Assembly (NCBI GenBank): GCA_017305835.1
Contig: JAFKJY010000097.1
Location: 1 to 33,497 of the forward strand
Reading direction: 5' to 3'
Length of the DNA: 33,497 nucleotides
Source of the DNA: Hyphomicrobiales bacterium
Lineage (GTDB): Bacteria > Pseudomonadota > Alphaproteobacteria > Rhizobiales > Rhizobiaceae
The notes under the pieces were generated by a model. That model searched no databases, was not told where the DNA came from, and saw nothing but the letters and a program-made list of their open reading frames with translations. The first letter of the stretch is position 1. Each line of letters begins with the position of its first letter. The translations under genes and the position numbers were made by a program. Below are positions 25,593 through 33,497 of the stretch, piece after piece.

Positions 25593-26732
25593 ATGAACAA
25601 ACTGATTGCGGCCGCCGTGTTCGGCCTGTCGATGGGGGTCTGCGGCCTCGCCTTCGCCGAGCCGGTCAAGATCGGCATGATCACCACCACCTCCGGTGGC
25701 GGCGCCGGCCTCGGCGTCGACGTGCGCGACGCCTTCCAGCTCGCCGTCAAGCAGTCCGGCAACAAGGACATCGAGGTGATCGTCGAGGACGACGCCCAGA
25801 AGCCCGAGCTCGCCGTCCAGCTCGCCGACAAGATGGTCCAGTCCGACCATGTCGACCTGATGACCGGCATCATCTGGTCGAACCTCGCAATGGCCGTCGT
25901 GCCGGCCGTCACCGCGCAGGACATCATCTATCTGTCGCCGAACGCCGGGCCGTCGCCGCTCGCCGGCGCCCAGTGCAACAAGAATTACTTCAACGTCGCC
26001 TACCAGAACGACAACTTCCACGAGGCGATGGGCCAGTACGACAACGACAACTACAAGAAGACCTTCATCCTCGCCCCGAACTATCCGGCCGGCAAGGATG
26101 CGCTCACCGGCTTCAAGCGCTACTACAAGGGCGAGCTGGCGGGCGAGGTCTACACCCAGCTCGGCCAGACCGATTACGCCGCCGAGATCGCGCAGATCCG
26201 CGCTTCCGGCGCCGATTCCGTCTTCTTCTTCCTGCCCGGCGGCATGGGCATCGCCTTCACCAAGCAGTACGTGCAGTCGGGCGTAAACACCCCGCTGACC
26301 GGCCCGGCCTTCTCCTTCAGCCAGGACGTGCTGCCGGCGATCGGCGATGCCGCGCTCGGCGTCAAGAACTCCGCCTCCTGGTCGCCGGACCTCGACAATG
26401 CTGAGAACAAGGCCTTCGTCGAGGCGTTCAAGGCCGAGTTCAAGCGCATCCCGTCGGTCTACGCGGCGCAGTCCTACGACACGGCCAACCTGATCCTGTC
26501 GGCGCTGGCCAAGGCGAGCGTCAAGGACAAGGACGCCTTCCGCGCCGCGCTCAAGGCGGCCGACTTCAAGTCGGTGCGCGGCAAGTTCAAGTTCAACACC
26601 AACCAGCACCCGATCCAGGACATCTACATCCGCGAGGTGGTGAAGGCCGAGGACGGCGCGCTGACCAACAAGATCGTCTCCACCGCCTTCACCGACCACG
26701 GCGACGCCTACGCCGAGCAGTGCAAGATGTAG
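25593..26732 (+). CDS. ABC transporter substrate-binding protein, branched-chain amino acid/aromatic acid type
   Basis: A 379-residue periplasmic protein of the type I (LivK-like) binding-protein family. The signal peptide covers residues 1-22 (cleavage after LAFA, mature EPVKIGMITTTSG). The following regions match the family: IWSNLAMAVVPAVTAQDI, NYPAGKDALTGFKRYYKGE and GADSVFFFLPGG. The ATG at 25593 has GGGAG eight bases upstream; MGVVK just before it is less likely because it would spoil the signal peptide start. Members of this group in Rhodopseudomonas bind aromatic acids rather than leucine. Placement after the anthranilate genes suggests anthranilate or a similar aromatic acid as ligand. 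The next gene is 196 bases away behind a palindromic repeat. Confidence 0.92.
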   Translation: MNKLIAAAVFGLSMGVCGLAFAEPVKIGMITTTSGGGAGLGVDVRDAFQLAVKQSGNKDIEVIVEDDAQKPELAVQLADKMVQSDHVDLMTGIIWSNLAMAVVPAVTAQDIIYLSPNAGPSPLAGAQCNKNYFNVAYQNDNFHEAMGQYDNDNYKKTFILAPNYPAGKDALTGFKRYYKGELAGEVYTQLGQTDYAAEIAQIRASGADSVFFFLPGGMGIAFTKQYVQSGVNTPLTGPAFSFSQDVLPAIGDAALGVKNSASWSPDLDNAENKAFVEAFKAEFKRIPSVYAAQSYDTANLILSALAKASVKDKDAFRAALKAADFKSVRGKFKFNTNQHPIQDIYIREVVKAEDGALTNKIVSTAFTDHGDAYAEQCKM

Positions 26733-26741
26733 GGGTTGCGA

Positions 26742-26874
26742 CGCCCCCATCACCACGCTTCGCGTGGTCCCCTTCCCCCGTGAACGGGGGAAGATCCGGT
26801 CCGCGGCCGTCCGCGGCCTGGCTCCTCCTCTGCGAAGCGGGGGAGGGGGACCGCGGGAGGCGGTGGAGGGGGCG
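26742..26874. repeat. Palindromic intergenic repeat inside the transporter operon
   Basis: Arms at 26742-26780 and 26838-26874 form an imperfect inverted repeat of C-rich against G-rich sequence. The left arm contains CCACGC-TTC-GCGTGG and a perfect nine-base stem CTTCCCCCG-TGAA-CGGGGGAAG (26772-26793). CCGCGG occurs twice in the middle. It looks like another rhizobial interspersed palindrome, unlike in sequence to the one at 7569-7744. It separates the binding protein from the permease, where such hairpins may stabilise the binding-protein mRNA. Confidence 0.7.
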
Positions 26875-26928
26875 CTCGATTTCGACGACCTCTTGCCTCT
26901 GCACCCAGCAATTTCGCAGGCCTGACCT

Positions 26929-27849
26929 TTGCAACTCGCCCTCGTCATCGAACAGCTTCTGAACGGGCTTCAGCTCGGCGTCATGCTGTTCCTGATGGCG
27001 GCGGGGCTGACGCTGATCTTCGGCGTCATGGGCCTGATCAACCTCGCACACGGCTCGCTCTACATGGTCGGCGCCTTCGCCTGCGCGGCGGTTGCCGCCT
27101 GGACCGGCTCCTTCTGGCTGGGGCTGGTCGCCAGCCTCGCGGCGGCGGCCGCCGCTGGCGCCGTCGTCGAGCTCCTGGTCGTGCGCCGGCTCTACGGCCG
27201 CGACCATCTCGACCAGGTGCTCGCCACCTTCGCGCTGATCCTCGTCTTCTCGGAAGGCACGCGCTGGCTGTTCGGCTCCTTCCCGCTCTATCTCGACATT
27301 CCGCCGCTGCTGTCGGGCGCCGTTTCGCTGCCCGGCGGCTCGCAATACCCGCTCTATCGCCTCGCCATCATCGGCGTTGGCATCCTCGTCGCCGTCGGCC
27401 TCTATCTGCTGATCTCGCGCACCCGGCTCGGCATGCGCATCCGCGCCGGCGAAAGCGACCGCGAGATGATCGCCGCGCTCGGCGTCGACGTCGCCACGCT
27501 CTACACGCTGGTCTTCGCGCTGGGAGCCGCGCTCGCGGGGCTGGCCGGCGCCATGGTCGGCGCGATCCAGTCCGTGCAGGTCGGCATGGGCGAGCCGGTG
27601 CTCATCCTCGCCTTCGTCGTCATCGTCATCGGCGGCATCGGCTCGATCCGCGGCGCGCTGGTCGGGGCGCTGCTGGTCGGCGTGGTCGACACGCTCGGCC
27701 GCTTCCTGCTGCCGCAGCTCTTCGGCCTGTTCATGGCACCGTCGCAGGCGGGACTTGTCGGCGGCGCGCTCGCCTCCATGCTCATCTACGTCGTGATGGC
27801 GCTGATCCTCGCGTTCCGCCCGCGCGGCCTGTTCGCGGGCGAGGTCTGA
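26929..27849 (+). CDS. ABC transporter permease, LivH type
   Basis: A 306-residue inner-membrane permease with about eight hydrophobic helices. GLTLIFGVMGLINLAHGSLYMVGA at about 26-49 is the LivH opening; only part of it is quoted in databases as a signature. The EAA-like loop AAGESDREMIAALGVDV (ending near residue 190) contacts the ATPase. The start is TTG at 26929, with GCAGG about eight bases before it; no ATG fits the conserved N-terminus. It is followed after three bases by the second permease. With LivM, LivG and LivF-like partners it forms the importer served by the binding protein upstream. Confidence 0.93.
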   Translation: MQLALVIEQLLNGLQLGVMLFLMAAGLTLIFGVMGLINLAHGSLYMVGAFACAAVAAWTGSFWLGLVASLAAAAAAGAVVELLVVRRLYGRDHLDQVLATFALILVFSEGTRWLFGSFPLYLDIPPLLSGAVSLPGGSQYPLYRLAIIGVGILVAVGLYLLISRTRLGMRIRAGESDREMIAALGVDVATLYTLVFALGAALAGLAGAMVGAIQSVQVGMGEPVLILAFVVIVIGGIGSIRGALVGALLVGVVDTLGRFLLPQLFGLFMAPSQAGLVGGALASMLIYVVMALILAFRPRGLFAGEV

Positions 27850-27852
27850 GCC

Positions 27853-28827
27853 ATGCGCGGCCGCGAGACCATCATCGGCATCGCGCTCATGGCGCTGCTG
27901 CTCGTCGTGCCGGCCGTCGCCAGCCAGGCGGGCGAGCCGTTCTACGTGACGCTGGCGACCCGCATCGCCATCCTCGCGCTCGCCGCCACCGGCCTCAACA
28001 TCGCGCTTGGTCTGGGCGGCCTCGTCTCCTTCGGCCACGCCGCCTTCTTCGGCGTCGGCGGCTATGTCGCCGGCATCCTCGCCGCGCACGCCATGTCGAT
28101 GGAGCCGATCCTCCTAGGCATCCCCGGCACCAAGCAGATGCTCGTCATCTGGCTCGTCGCGCTCGCCGCCGGCGGCCTGCTGGCGCTGGCGATCGGCGCG
28201 ATCAGCCTGCGCACCACCGGCGTCTACTTCATCATGATCACGCTGGCCTTCGCCCAGATGGTCTACTATTTCGCGGTCTCCTGGCCGGCCTATGGCGGCG
28301 AGGACGGGCTGCCGATCCTGCTGCGCAACCAGTTCCCGGGCGTCAATACGCTCAAGCCGCTGCCCTTCTTCCTGATCTGCTACGTGCTGCTCGCCGCCGG
28401 CCTCGCCTTCTTCGCCCTGCTGCGCGGCTCGCGCTTCGGCGCCGCCCTGCAGGCGAGCCGGCAGAACGACACGCGGCTCGCCGCAGTCGGCATCGCGCCC
28501 TATCGCGTGCGCCTAGCCGCCTTCGTCATCTCCGGCGCGATCACGGCGCTCGCCGGCGCGCTGTTCGCCGACCTCAACCGCTTCGTCAGCCCGTCCATGC
28601 TGTCCTGGCAGATGTCGGGCGAGCTGATCGTGCTCATCATCCTCGGCGGCGTCGGGCGGCTTTCGGGGCCGGTCGTCGGCGCGATCGTCTACGTCGTGCT
28701 CGAATATGTGCTCGGCGGCATCACCGAGCGCTGGCAGCTCTTCCTCGGCCTCGTGCTCCTCGTCGTCGTGCTGTTCGCGCGCGGCGGGCTGATCGGCCTC
28801 GTGGCGGGGAGGGCGCGGCATGGCTGA
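27853..28827 (+). CDS. ABC transporter permease, LivM type
   Basis: A 324-residue inner-membrane permease. NIALGLGGLVSFGHAAFFGVGGY at about 50-70 is the LivM signature region. Around 195-215 the sequence SRQNDTRLAAVGIAPYRVRL forms the ATPase-contact loop. About eight to ten hydrophobic segments are present. It begins three bases after the LivH-type stop and overlaps the first ATPase by eight bases, so the four cytoplasmic-membrane components are translationally coupled. No specificity can be read from the permease. Confidence 0.93.
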   Translation: MRGRETIIGIALMALLLVVPAVASQAGEPFYVTLATRIAILALAATGLNIALGLGGLVSFGHAAFFGVGGYVAGILAAHAMSMEPILLGIPGTKQMLVIWLVALAAGGLLALAIGAISLRTTGVYFIMITLAFAQMVYYFAVSWPAYGGEDGLPILLRNQFPGVNTLKPLPFFLICYVLLAAGLAFFALLRGSRFGAALQASRQNDTRLAAVGIAPYRVRLAAFVISGAITALAGALFADLNRFVSPSMLSWQMSGELIVLIILGGVGRLSGPVVGAIVYVVLEYVLGGITERWQLFLGLVLLVVVLFARGGLIGLVAGRARHG

Positions 28828-29568
28828 GCCGGTTCTGGCCGTCTCCGGCCTCGTCAAGAGCTTCGGCGCGCTGCGCGCGACCGACACCGTCGACCTCGAC
28901 CTGAGGCCCGGCGAGATCCATGCCCTGATCGGCCCGAACGGCGCAGGAAAATCGACGCTGATCAACCAGATCGCCGGCGCGCTGCGGCCGGATGCCGGCA
29001 CGATCCGCTTCGCCGGCGAGGACATCACCCAGCTCGGCGTCGCCGAGCGGGCGCGGCGCGGGCTCGGCCGTACTTTCCAGGTCTCGTCGCTGGCGCCGGA
29101 GTTCTCCGCGCTGCGCAACGTCATGCTGGCCGTGCAGGCCGTGTCCGGCTCCAGCTTCCGCTTCTTCCGCCCGGTGATGGGCGACGCACGCCTGACCGGG
29201 CCGGCGATGGCCGCGCTGGAGCGCGTCGGGCTGGCGGAGCGCGCCCGCATCCCGGCCGCCGAACTGTCGCATGGCGAGCGCCGCCAGCTCGAGATCGCCA
29301 TCGCCCTGGCGCTCGGCTCGAAGGCCTTCCTGCTCGACGAGCCGATGGCCGGCATGGGGCCGGAGGGCTCCAAGCGCCTGACCGGCTTCCTCGACGGCCT
29401 GCGCGCCGAGGCGCCGATCCTGCTGGTCGAGCACGACATGAACGCCGTCTTCGCGCTCGCCGACCGCATCACCGTGCTCGTCTACGGCAAGGTCATCGCG
29501 TCCGGCAGCGTCGAGCAGATCCGCCGCGACCCCGCCGTCCGCAAGGCCTATCTGGGGGAGGGGGCCTG

Positions 29569-29569
<1 letters not shown>
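28820..29569 (+). CDS. ABC transporter ATP-binding protein, LivG type
   Basis: A 249-residue ATPase. GPNGAGKST at about 37-45 is Walker A. LSHGERRQLEIA at about 151-162 is the ABC signature, with His in place of the second Gly as in many LivG proteins. AFLLDEPMAGM at about 171-181 is Walker B, and the switch His lies in LLVEHDMNAVF. The protein ends in AYLGEGA, typical of LivG. It overlaps the LivM-type gene by eight bases and shares one base with the LivF-type gene (TGATG). Confidence 0.95.
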
Positions 29570-30252
<683 letters not shown>

Positions 30253-30282
30253 CGACGCCGCCAGAACATCCGGAGAAGAAAC

Positions 30283-30690
30283 ATGAGCGGCACCCCCCAT
30301 ATCCGAACCCTGCAGCCCGCCGGCTGGAAGCCGGCGAAGGGCTATGCCAACGGCATGCTCGCCGAGGGCCGCACCGTCTGGCTCGGCGGCCAGATCGGCT
30401 GGAACGGCGACCAGGTCTTCGAGACCGACGACTTCGTCGGCCAGGTGCGGCAGGCGCTGGAGAACATCGTCGCCATCCTCGCGGAAGCCGGCGGCCGGCC
30501 CGAGCACATCGTGCGCATGACCTGGTTCGTCACCGACAAGCAGGCCTACGTCTCGCGCCTGCCCGAAGTGGGCAAGGCCTATCGCGACGTGCTCGGCAAG
30601 CATTTCCCGTCGATGAGCGTGGTCCAGGTCGTCGCGCTGGTCGAGGACCGCGCCAAGGTCGAGATCGAGGCGACCGCGGTGCTGCCGTAG
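30283..30690 (+). CDS. Rid (YjgF/YER057c/UK114) family protein lacking the RidA arginine
   Basis: A 135-residue protein of the Rid superfamily, small trimers that in RidA hydrolyse reactive enamines and imines. VWLGGQIGWNGDQ, the IVRMTWFVTDK strand and the EIEATAVL end are typical. In RidA the catalytic arginine (Arg105 in E. coli, FPARSCVEV) is essential; the matching segment here reads FPSMSVVQV, with Met111 instead. It is therefore not a canonical deaminase and belongs to one of the other Rid subfamilies. GGAGAAG precedes its ATG. As the last gene of the anthranilate/transporter run it may act on the enamine-containing product of the AbmA reaction; this is inference. Confidence 0.9.
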   Translation: MSGTPHIRTLQPAGWKPAKGYANGMLAEGRTVWLGGQIGWNGDQVFETDDFVGQVRQALENIVAILAEAGGRPEHIVRMTWFVTDKQAYVSRLPEVGKAYRDVLGKHFPSMSVVQVVALVEDRAKVEIEATAVLP

Positions 30691-30708
30691 GAACGGCGGC
30701 TCCCCTCC

Positions 30709-31746
30709 TTACCCCGCCTTCTCCATCGCCGGCGCGGGAGCGACGGAGGCGCGCATGACGAGGTCGACTTTCCAGATCTCGCCGCGCGGCGTGTTCTCGA
30801 TGCCCGCGATGCGGGCGGCGAGGCGCTCGGCGACGCGGGCGCCGGCGGCGCGGATCGGCGAGCGCGTGGTGGTGAGCGCCACCGGGAAGCCTTCCGGCCG
30901 CAGGAAGGGGAAGACGTCGTCATGCGCGATCAGCGACAGGTCTCCCGGCACCGACAGGCCGAGCTCGCCGACGGCCCGGAAGATACCGAGCGTCAACAGC
31001 AGGCTGGACGACAGGATCGCCGTCGGCCGGTCGGCGCGGTCGAGCAGGGCGCGCGCCGCGCGGTAGCCGTTCTCCTCGGTCATGGCGACGCAATGCAGGT
31101 CGGCGTCGGCGAGCGACAGGCCGAACTCGGCGAGCGCGCGCCGCGCGCCGCGCTCGCGGTGGATGGCGAAGGTCTGCGCCCGGTTGCCGTTGACCAGCGC
31201 CACCCTGCGGTGGCCGAACTGCGCAAGCAGCCGCGCGGCGTCGTGGAAGGCGCCTTCGTTGTCGATGTCGACGAAGGGATAGTCGAAGCCCAGCCCCTCC
31301 GAGCGGCCGTGCACGATGTAGGGGAAGCCGAGCTGGTCGAGCAGCCTTATGCGTCCGTCGCGCGGCAGCGGCGCCGAAACGTAGACGGCGTCGACCTGCT
31401 TGTTGCCGACGACGCGGCGATAGGTCGTCTCCTCCTCCTCGACGGTCGTGGGCGACAGCACGAGGTCGAGTTCGTGCGTGCGCGCATAGTCGCCCAGCCC
31501 CGACAGGAACTCGACGAAATGCGGGTCGATGTCGACCGCCGCACCCGTCGGCATGACGTAGCCGATCATACCGGCCTTGCCTGTCGCCAGCCGGCGCGCG
31601 CTCGGATTGGGCCGGTAGCCGTGGCGCTTGGCCGCCTCGACCACGCGCCGGCGCGTGTCCTCCGCCACCTCCGGATAGCCGTTCAGCGCGCGGCTGACCG
31701 TCGTCTGCGACAGCGACAGGATGTCGGCGAGCTGCTTCAGGTTCAC
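30709..31746 (-). CDS. aglR: LacI family repressor, AglR-like
   Basis: A 345-residue LacI-type regulator. The N-terminal helix-turn-helix reads VNLKQLADILSLSQTTVSRAL, with hinge-helix sequence RPNPSARRLATGKAGMIGYV and a periplasmic-binding-protein-like sensor domain after it. The GTG at 31746 is chosen because GGAG lies six bases upstream and the helix-turn-helix begins at once. Upstream in-frame codons run through the operator. A perfect operator palindrome (31754-31769) overlaps the ribosome binding site, so it probably represses itself. It is divergent from aglE, which carries a second copy, so alpha-glucosides (for example sucrose, maltose or trehalose type) are the likely inducers. It is convergent with the Rid gene, 18 bases apart. 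Confidence 0.85.
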   Translation of the reverse strand: MNLKQLADILSLSQTTVSRALNGYPEVAEDTRRRVVEAAKRHGYRPNPSARRLATGKAGMIGYVMPTGAAVDIDPHFVEFLSGLGDYARTHELDLVLSPTTVEEEETTYRRVVGNKQVDAVYVSAPLPRDGRIRLLDQLGFPYIVHGRSEGLGFDYPFVDIDNEGAFHDAARLLAQFGHRRVALVNGNRAQTFAIHRERGARRALAEFGLSLADADLHCVAMTEENGYRAARALLDRADRPTAILSSSLLLTLGIFRAVGELGLSVPGDLSLIAHDDVFPFLRPEGFPVALTTTRSPIRAAGARVAERLAARIAGIENTPRGEIWKVDLVMRASVAPAPAMEKAG

Positions 31747-31753
31747 CGCGTTC

Positions 31754-31769
31754 TCCAAAGCGCTTTGGA
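31754..31769. promoter_or_regulatory. AglR operator overlapping the aglR ribosome binding site
   Basis: TCCAAAGCGCTTTGGA is a perfect 16-base palindrome with the central CG typical of LacI-family sites. It lies eight bases before the aglR GTG on the minus strand and includes part of its GGAG. Confidence 0.8.
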
Positions 31770-31952
31770 TAACCAGCGCAAAATTCGCCGCAAGGCCGGC
31801 TGAACTTAGGTCAGTCGCGTCCGCTGCAAAAGCAGTTTTTATGCCGCGCTGCCACAATTTTGCCCTGCGCTGCACAAGAAACGCTCCGTTTAAATCGGTT
31901 TATCACCGGCGCTCTTGACAGCCATGGCGTTTGGTGGCTGAACTGAGTGTAG

Positions 31953-31966
31953 CCAAAGCGCTTTGG
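31953..31966. promoter_or_regulatory. AglR operator before aglE
   Basis: CCAAAGCGCTTTGG is identical to the core of the operator at 31754-31769, 184 bases between spacer edges. It lies about 33 bases downstream of the TTGACA at 31915 and so would block the aglE start region. Confidence 0.8.
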
Positions 31967-32065
31967 AAGCCCGCTGGAAATTGTGCCGGCCGCTTTCGAC
32001 GCGAGGCGCGGCCGGGGAGGAGGTTCCCGGCATCCGCATCCAACGATCCGACCGGGAGGAGAACC

Positions 32066-33421
32066 ATGAGGAAATTTCTCGCAGCCGGCGTCGCCCTGTG
32101 CGCGCTCGGCCTCGCCGCGTCTGCCTCAGCCGCCGACCTGAAGTTCAAGCCGGGCGAGGACAGCCGCTTCCACTGGGCCGACTATGACGGGCTGCAGAAG
32201 GTCGACCTGAAGGGCCAGACGCTCACCGTGTTCGGCCCGTGGCGCGGCGCCGACGAGGACCTCGTCCAGTCGGTGCTGGAATATTTCCGCCAGGCCACCG
32301 GCGCCACCGTCAACTACTCCTCGTCCGAGAACTACGAGCAGCAGATCGTCATCGACACGCAGGCCGGCAGCCCGCCCAACGTCGCCATCCTGCCGCAGCC
32401 GGGCCTGATCCAGGATCTTGCCTCCAAGGGCCTGCTGGTGCCGCTGAAGGACGAGGACGCCAAATACGTCGCCGAGAACTACGGCGCCGGCGAGAGCTGG
32501 GTCGACCTCGGCACCTACAAGGACAAGGACGGCACGGAGAAGTTCTTCGCCTTCCCCTACAAGGCCGACCTGAAGTCGCTCGTCTGGTACGTGCCGGACA
32601 ATTTCGAGGAGGCCGGCTACAAGGTGCCGACCACCTGGGAGGAGATGACGGCGCTGCAGGACAAGATCGTCGCCGACGGCGGCACGCCCTGGTGCATCGG
32701 GCTGGGCTCGGGCGGCGCCACCGGCTGGCCGGCGACCGACTGGGTCGAGGACATCATGCTCAGGACCCAGGCGCCCGACGTCTACGACAAGTGGACGACC
32801 AACGAGATCCCCTTCACCGACGAGCGCGTCGTCAACGCGCTGAAGATCTTCGCCGACATCGCCACCAACGACAAATATGTCAGCGGCGGCGCGGCGGCGG
32901 TGGCTTCCACCGACTTCCGCGACAGCCCGAAGGGCCTCTTCGAGATCCCGCCCAAGTGCTACATGCACCGGCAGGCCTCGTTCATCCCGTCCTTCTTCCC
33001 GGACGGCACCGAGCTCGGCACCGACGCCGATTTCTTCTACCTGCCGCCCATCGCCAGCGCCAATCTCGGCAAGCCGGTGCTCGGCGCCGGCACGCTGGCG
33101 ATGATCACCAGGGATTCGCCCGCCGCCCGCGCCTTCATCGACTTCCTCAAGCTGCCGCTGGCGCATGAGCTGTGGATGGCGCAGTCGGGCTTCCTGACGC
33201 CGCTGAAGACGGTGAACGTCGACGCCTATGCCAACGACACGCTGAAGAAGGAAGGCCAGATCCTCTCCGATGCCACCACCTTCCGTTTCGACGGCTCGGA
33301 CCTGATGCCCGGCAAGATCGGCGCCGGCGCGTTCTGGACCGGCATGGTCGACCTCGTCGGCGGCAAGTCCCCGCAGGACGTCGCCGCCGAGATCCAGAAG
33401 GCCTGGGACGCGATCAAGTAG
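32066..33421 (+). CDS. aglE: Alpha-glucoside ABC transporter substrate-binding protein
   Basis: A 451-residue periplasmic binding protein of the extracellular solute-binding family 1. It strongly resembles AglE of Sinorhizobium as I remember that sequence. A signal peptide covers residues 1-22 (ASASA, mature ADLKFKPGED). Shared segments include LTVFGPWRGADED, NYSSSENYEQQIVIDTQ, GLGSGGATGWPATDWVED and DLMPGKIGAGAFWTGM. GGGAGGA five bases before ATG 32066 is a strong ribosome binding site. It would deliver sucrose, maltose, trehalose or similar alpha-glucosides to the AglFG membrane complex. Those genes presumably follow but are outside the window. It is divergent from the aglR repressor and has an operator in its promoter. 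A strong hairpin comes right after the stop. Confidence 0.93.
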   Translation: MRKFLAAGVALCALGLAASASAADLKFKPGEDSRFHWADYDGLQKVDLKGQTLTVFGPWRGADEDLVQSVLEYFRQATGATVNYSSSENYEQQIVIDTQAGSPPNVAILPQPGLIQDLASKGLLVPLKDEDAKYVAENYGAGESWVDLGTYKDKDGTEKFFAFPYKADLKSLVWYVPDNFEEAGYKVPTTWEEMTALQDKIVADGGTPWCIGLGSGGATGWPATDWVEDIMLRTQAPDVYDKWTTNEIPFTDERVVNALKIFADIATNDKYVSGGAAAVASTDFRDSPKGLFEIPPKCYMHRQASFIPSFFPDGTELGTDADFFYLPPIASANLGKPVLGAGTLAMITRDSPAARAFIDFLKLPLAHELWMAQSGFLTPLKTVNVDAYANDTLKKEGQILSDATTFRFDGSDLMPGKIGAGAFWTGMVDLVGGKSPQDVAAEIQKAWDAIK

Positions 33422-33432
33422 GATCGCCAGAT

Positions 33433-33459
33433 GTCTCGGCCGGCAAGTCCGGCCGAGAC
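33433..33459 (+). terminator. Strong hairpin after aglE
   Basis: GTCTCGGCCGG (33433-33443), loop CAAGT, CCGGCCGAGAC (33449-33459): a perfect eleven-base stem eleven bases after the stop codon. No T tract follows. It may be a partial terminator or an mRNA stabiliser that raises binding-protein levels relative to the permeases. Confidence 0.6.
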
Positions 33460-33497
33460 GCACCCCACCCCTCACACCTCCCCACCAGGGGGCGGGG
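33460..33497. repeat. Left part of a palindromic intergenic repeat, cut by the window edge
   Basis: The C-rich stretch with CCCCACCCCTCACACCTCCC followed by an AGGGGG run resembles the left arm of the C/G palindromic repeats seen elsewhere in the window. The window ends before any right arm, so this is tentative. Confidence 0.35.

Larger units (their letters stand above)
31747..32065. promoter_or_regulatory. aglR-aglE divergent control region
   Basis: This 319-base gap holds two operators (31754-31769 and 31953-31966). A TTGACA at 31915-31920 is the probable aglE -35, but no good -10 follows at normal spacing (CTGAAC at 31938-31943 is the nearest). A small AAAAGCAG/CTGC hairpin followed by TTTTT lies near 31835-31850. 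The GGGAGGA site for aglE is at 32054-32060. No other gene is seen. Confidence 0.6.

Noticed and set aside
31835..31850. Rho-independent terminator in the aglR-aglE gap (CTGC-AAAA-GCAG-TTTTT)
   Set aside because: The stem is only four to five base pairs and there is no upstream plus-strand gene to end here.

Overview
The window is GC-rich, densely coded DNA from an alphaproteobacterium. It is probably a member of the Hyphomicrobiales close to Mesorhizobium, Aminobacter or Phyllobacterium. The grounds are the ALA-synthase route to heme, an AglE/AglR-type alpha-glucoside locus, curlin genes with a CsgH chaperone, and several rhizobial-style intergenic palindromic repeats (3056-3139, 7569-7744, 26742-26874, and one starting at the right edge). 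No rRNA, tRNA, CRISPR array, transposase or phage gene was seen.

Layout. (1) 16-3040: ribokinase, a LysE-type exporter and hemA, with a perfect FNR/FixK box ahead of hemA. (2) 3181-11205: a proposed nicotinamide/nicotinate catabolic locus. Nicotinamidase (pncA, minus strand) is divergent from a run of overlapping plus-strand genes. These encode a molybdenum hydroxylase (FAD subunit, then a fused [2Fe-2S]/molybdopterin subunit), a 6-hydroxynicotinate-reductase-like flavo-iron-sulfur protein, an ApbE-superfamily UPF0280 protein, an 'amino acid synthesis' (PF06684) protein and a MarR regulator. (3) 11351-12829: a compact curli-type locus, curlin - csgH - curlin; the two curlin genes share a 34-bp upstream block. 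(4) 12878-16704: hyuB/hyuA, an ATP-dependent hydantoinase/oxoprolinase pair on the minus strand, divergent from ferredoxin-NADP reductase. (5) 17810-30690: a stand-alone Lrp/AsnC-type RAM domain gene, then an aerobic CoA-dependent 2-aminobenzoate (anthranilate) locus. It holds a monooxygenase/reductase fusion, SDR, MarR, crotonase, acyl-CoA dehydrogenase, aryl-CoA ligase, a five-gene branched-chain-type ABC transporter and a Rid-family protein. (6) 30709 to the end: an AglR-like LacI repressor and aglE, with two identical-core operators; the rest of the agl operon lies beyond the window.

How the genes may work together. PncA gives nicotinate, the Mo enzyme would hydroxylate it to 6-hydroxynicotinate, and the Hnr-like protein would reduce that to 1,4,5,6-tetrahydro-6-oxonicotinate. 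The characterised Eubacterium barkeri Hnr carries a covalent flavin. The ApbE-like gene translationally coupled to hnr is therefore a natural candidate for its flavinyltransferase. No enamidase is present to open the ring. An 18-bp operator-like palindrome (TCATTTG-N4-CAAATGA) overlaps the predicted hydroxylase promoter, and a degenerate copy overlaps the predicted hyuAB promoter. This suggests, without proving, that the ATP-dependent lactamase-type HyuAB belongs to the same regulon and may act on the lactam. In the anthranilate locus, the transporter would import the acid and the ligase would make the CoA thioester. The fusion enzyme would hydroxylate and reduce the ring, and the SDR, crotonase and acyl-CoA dehydrogenase would start beta-oxidation-like breakdown. 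Functions rest on motif recognition and gene context by eye; no database search was run.
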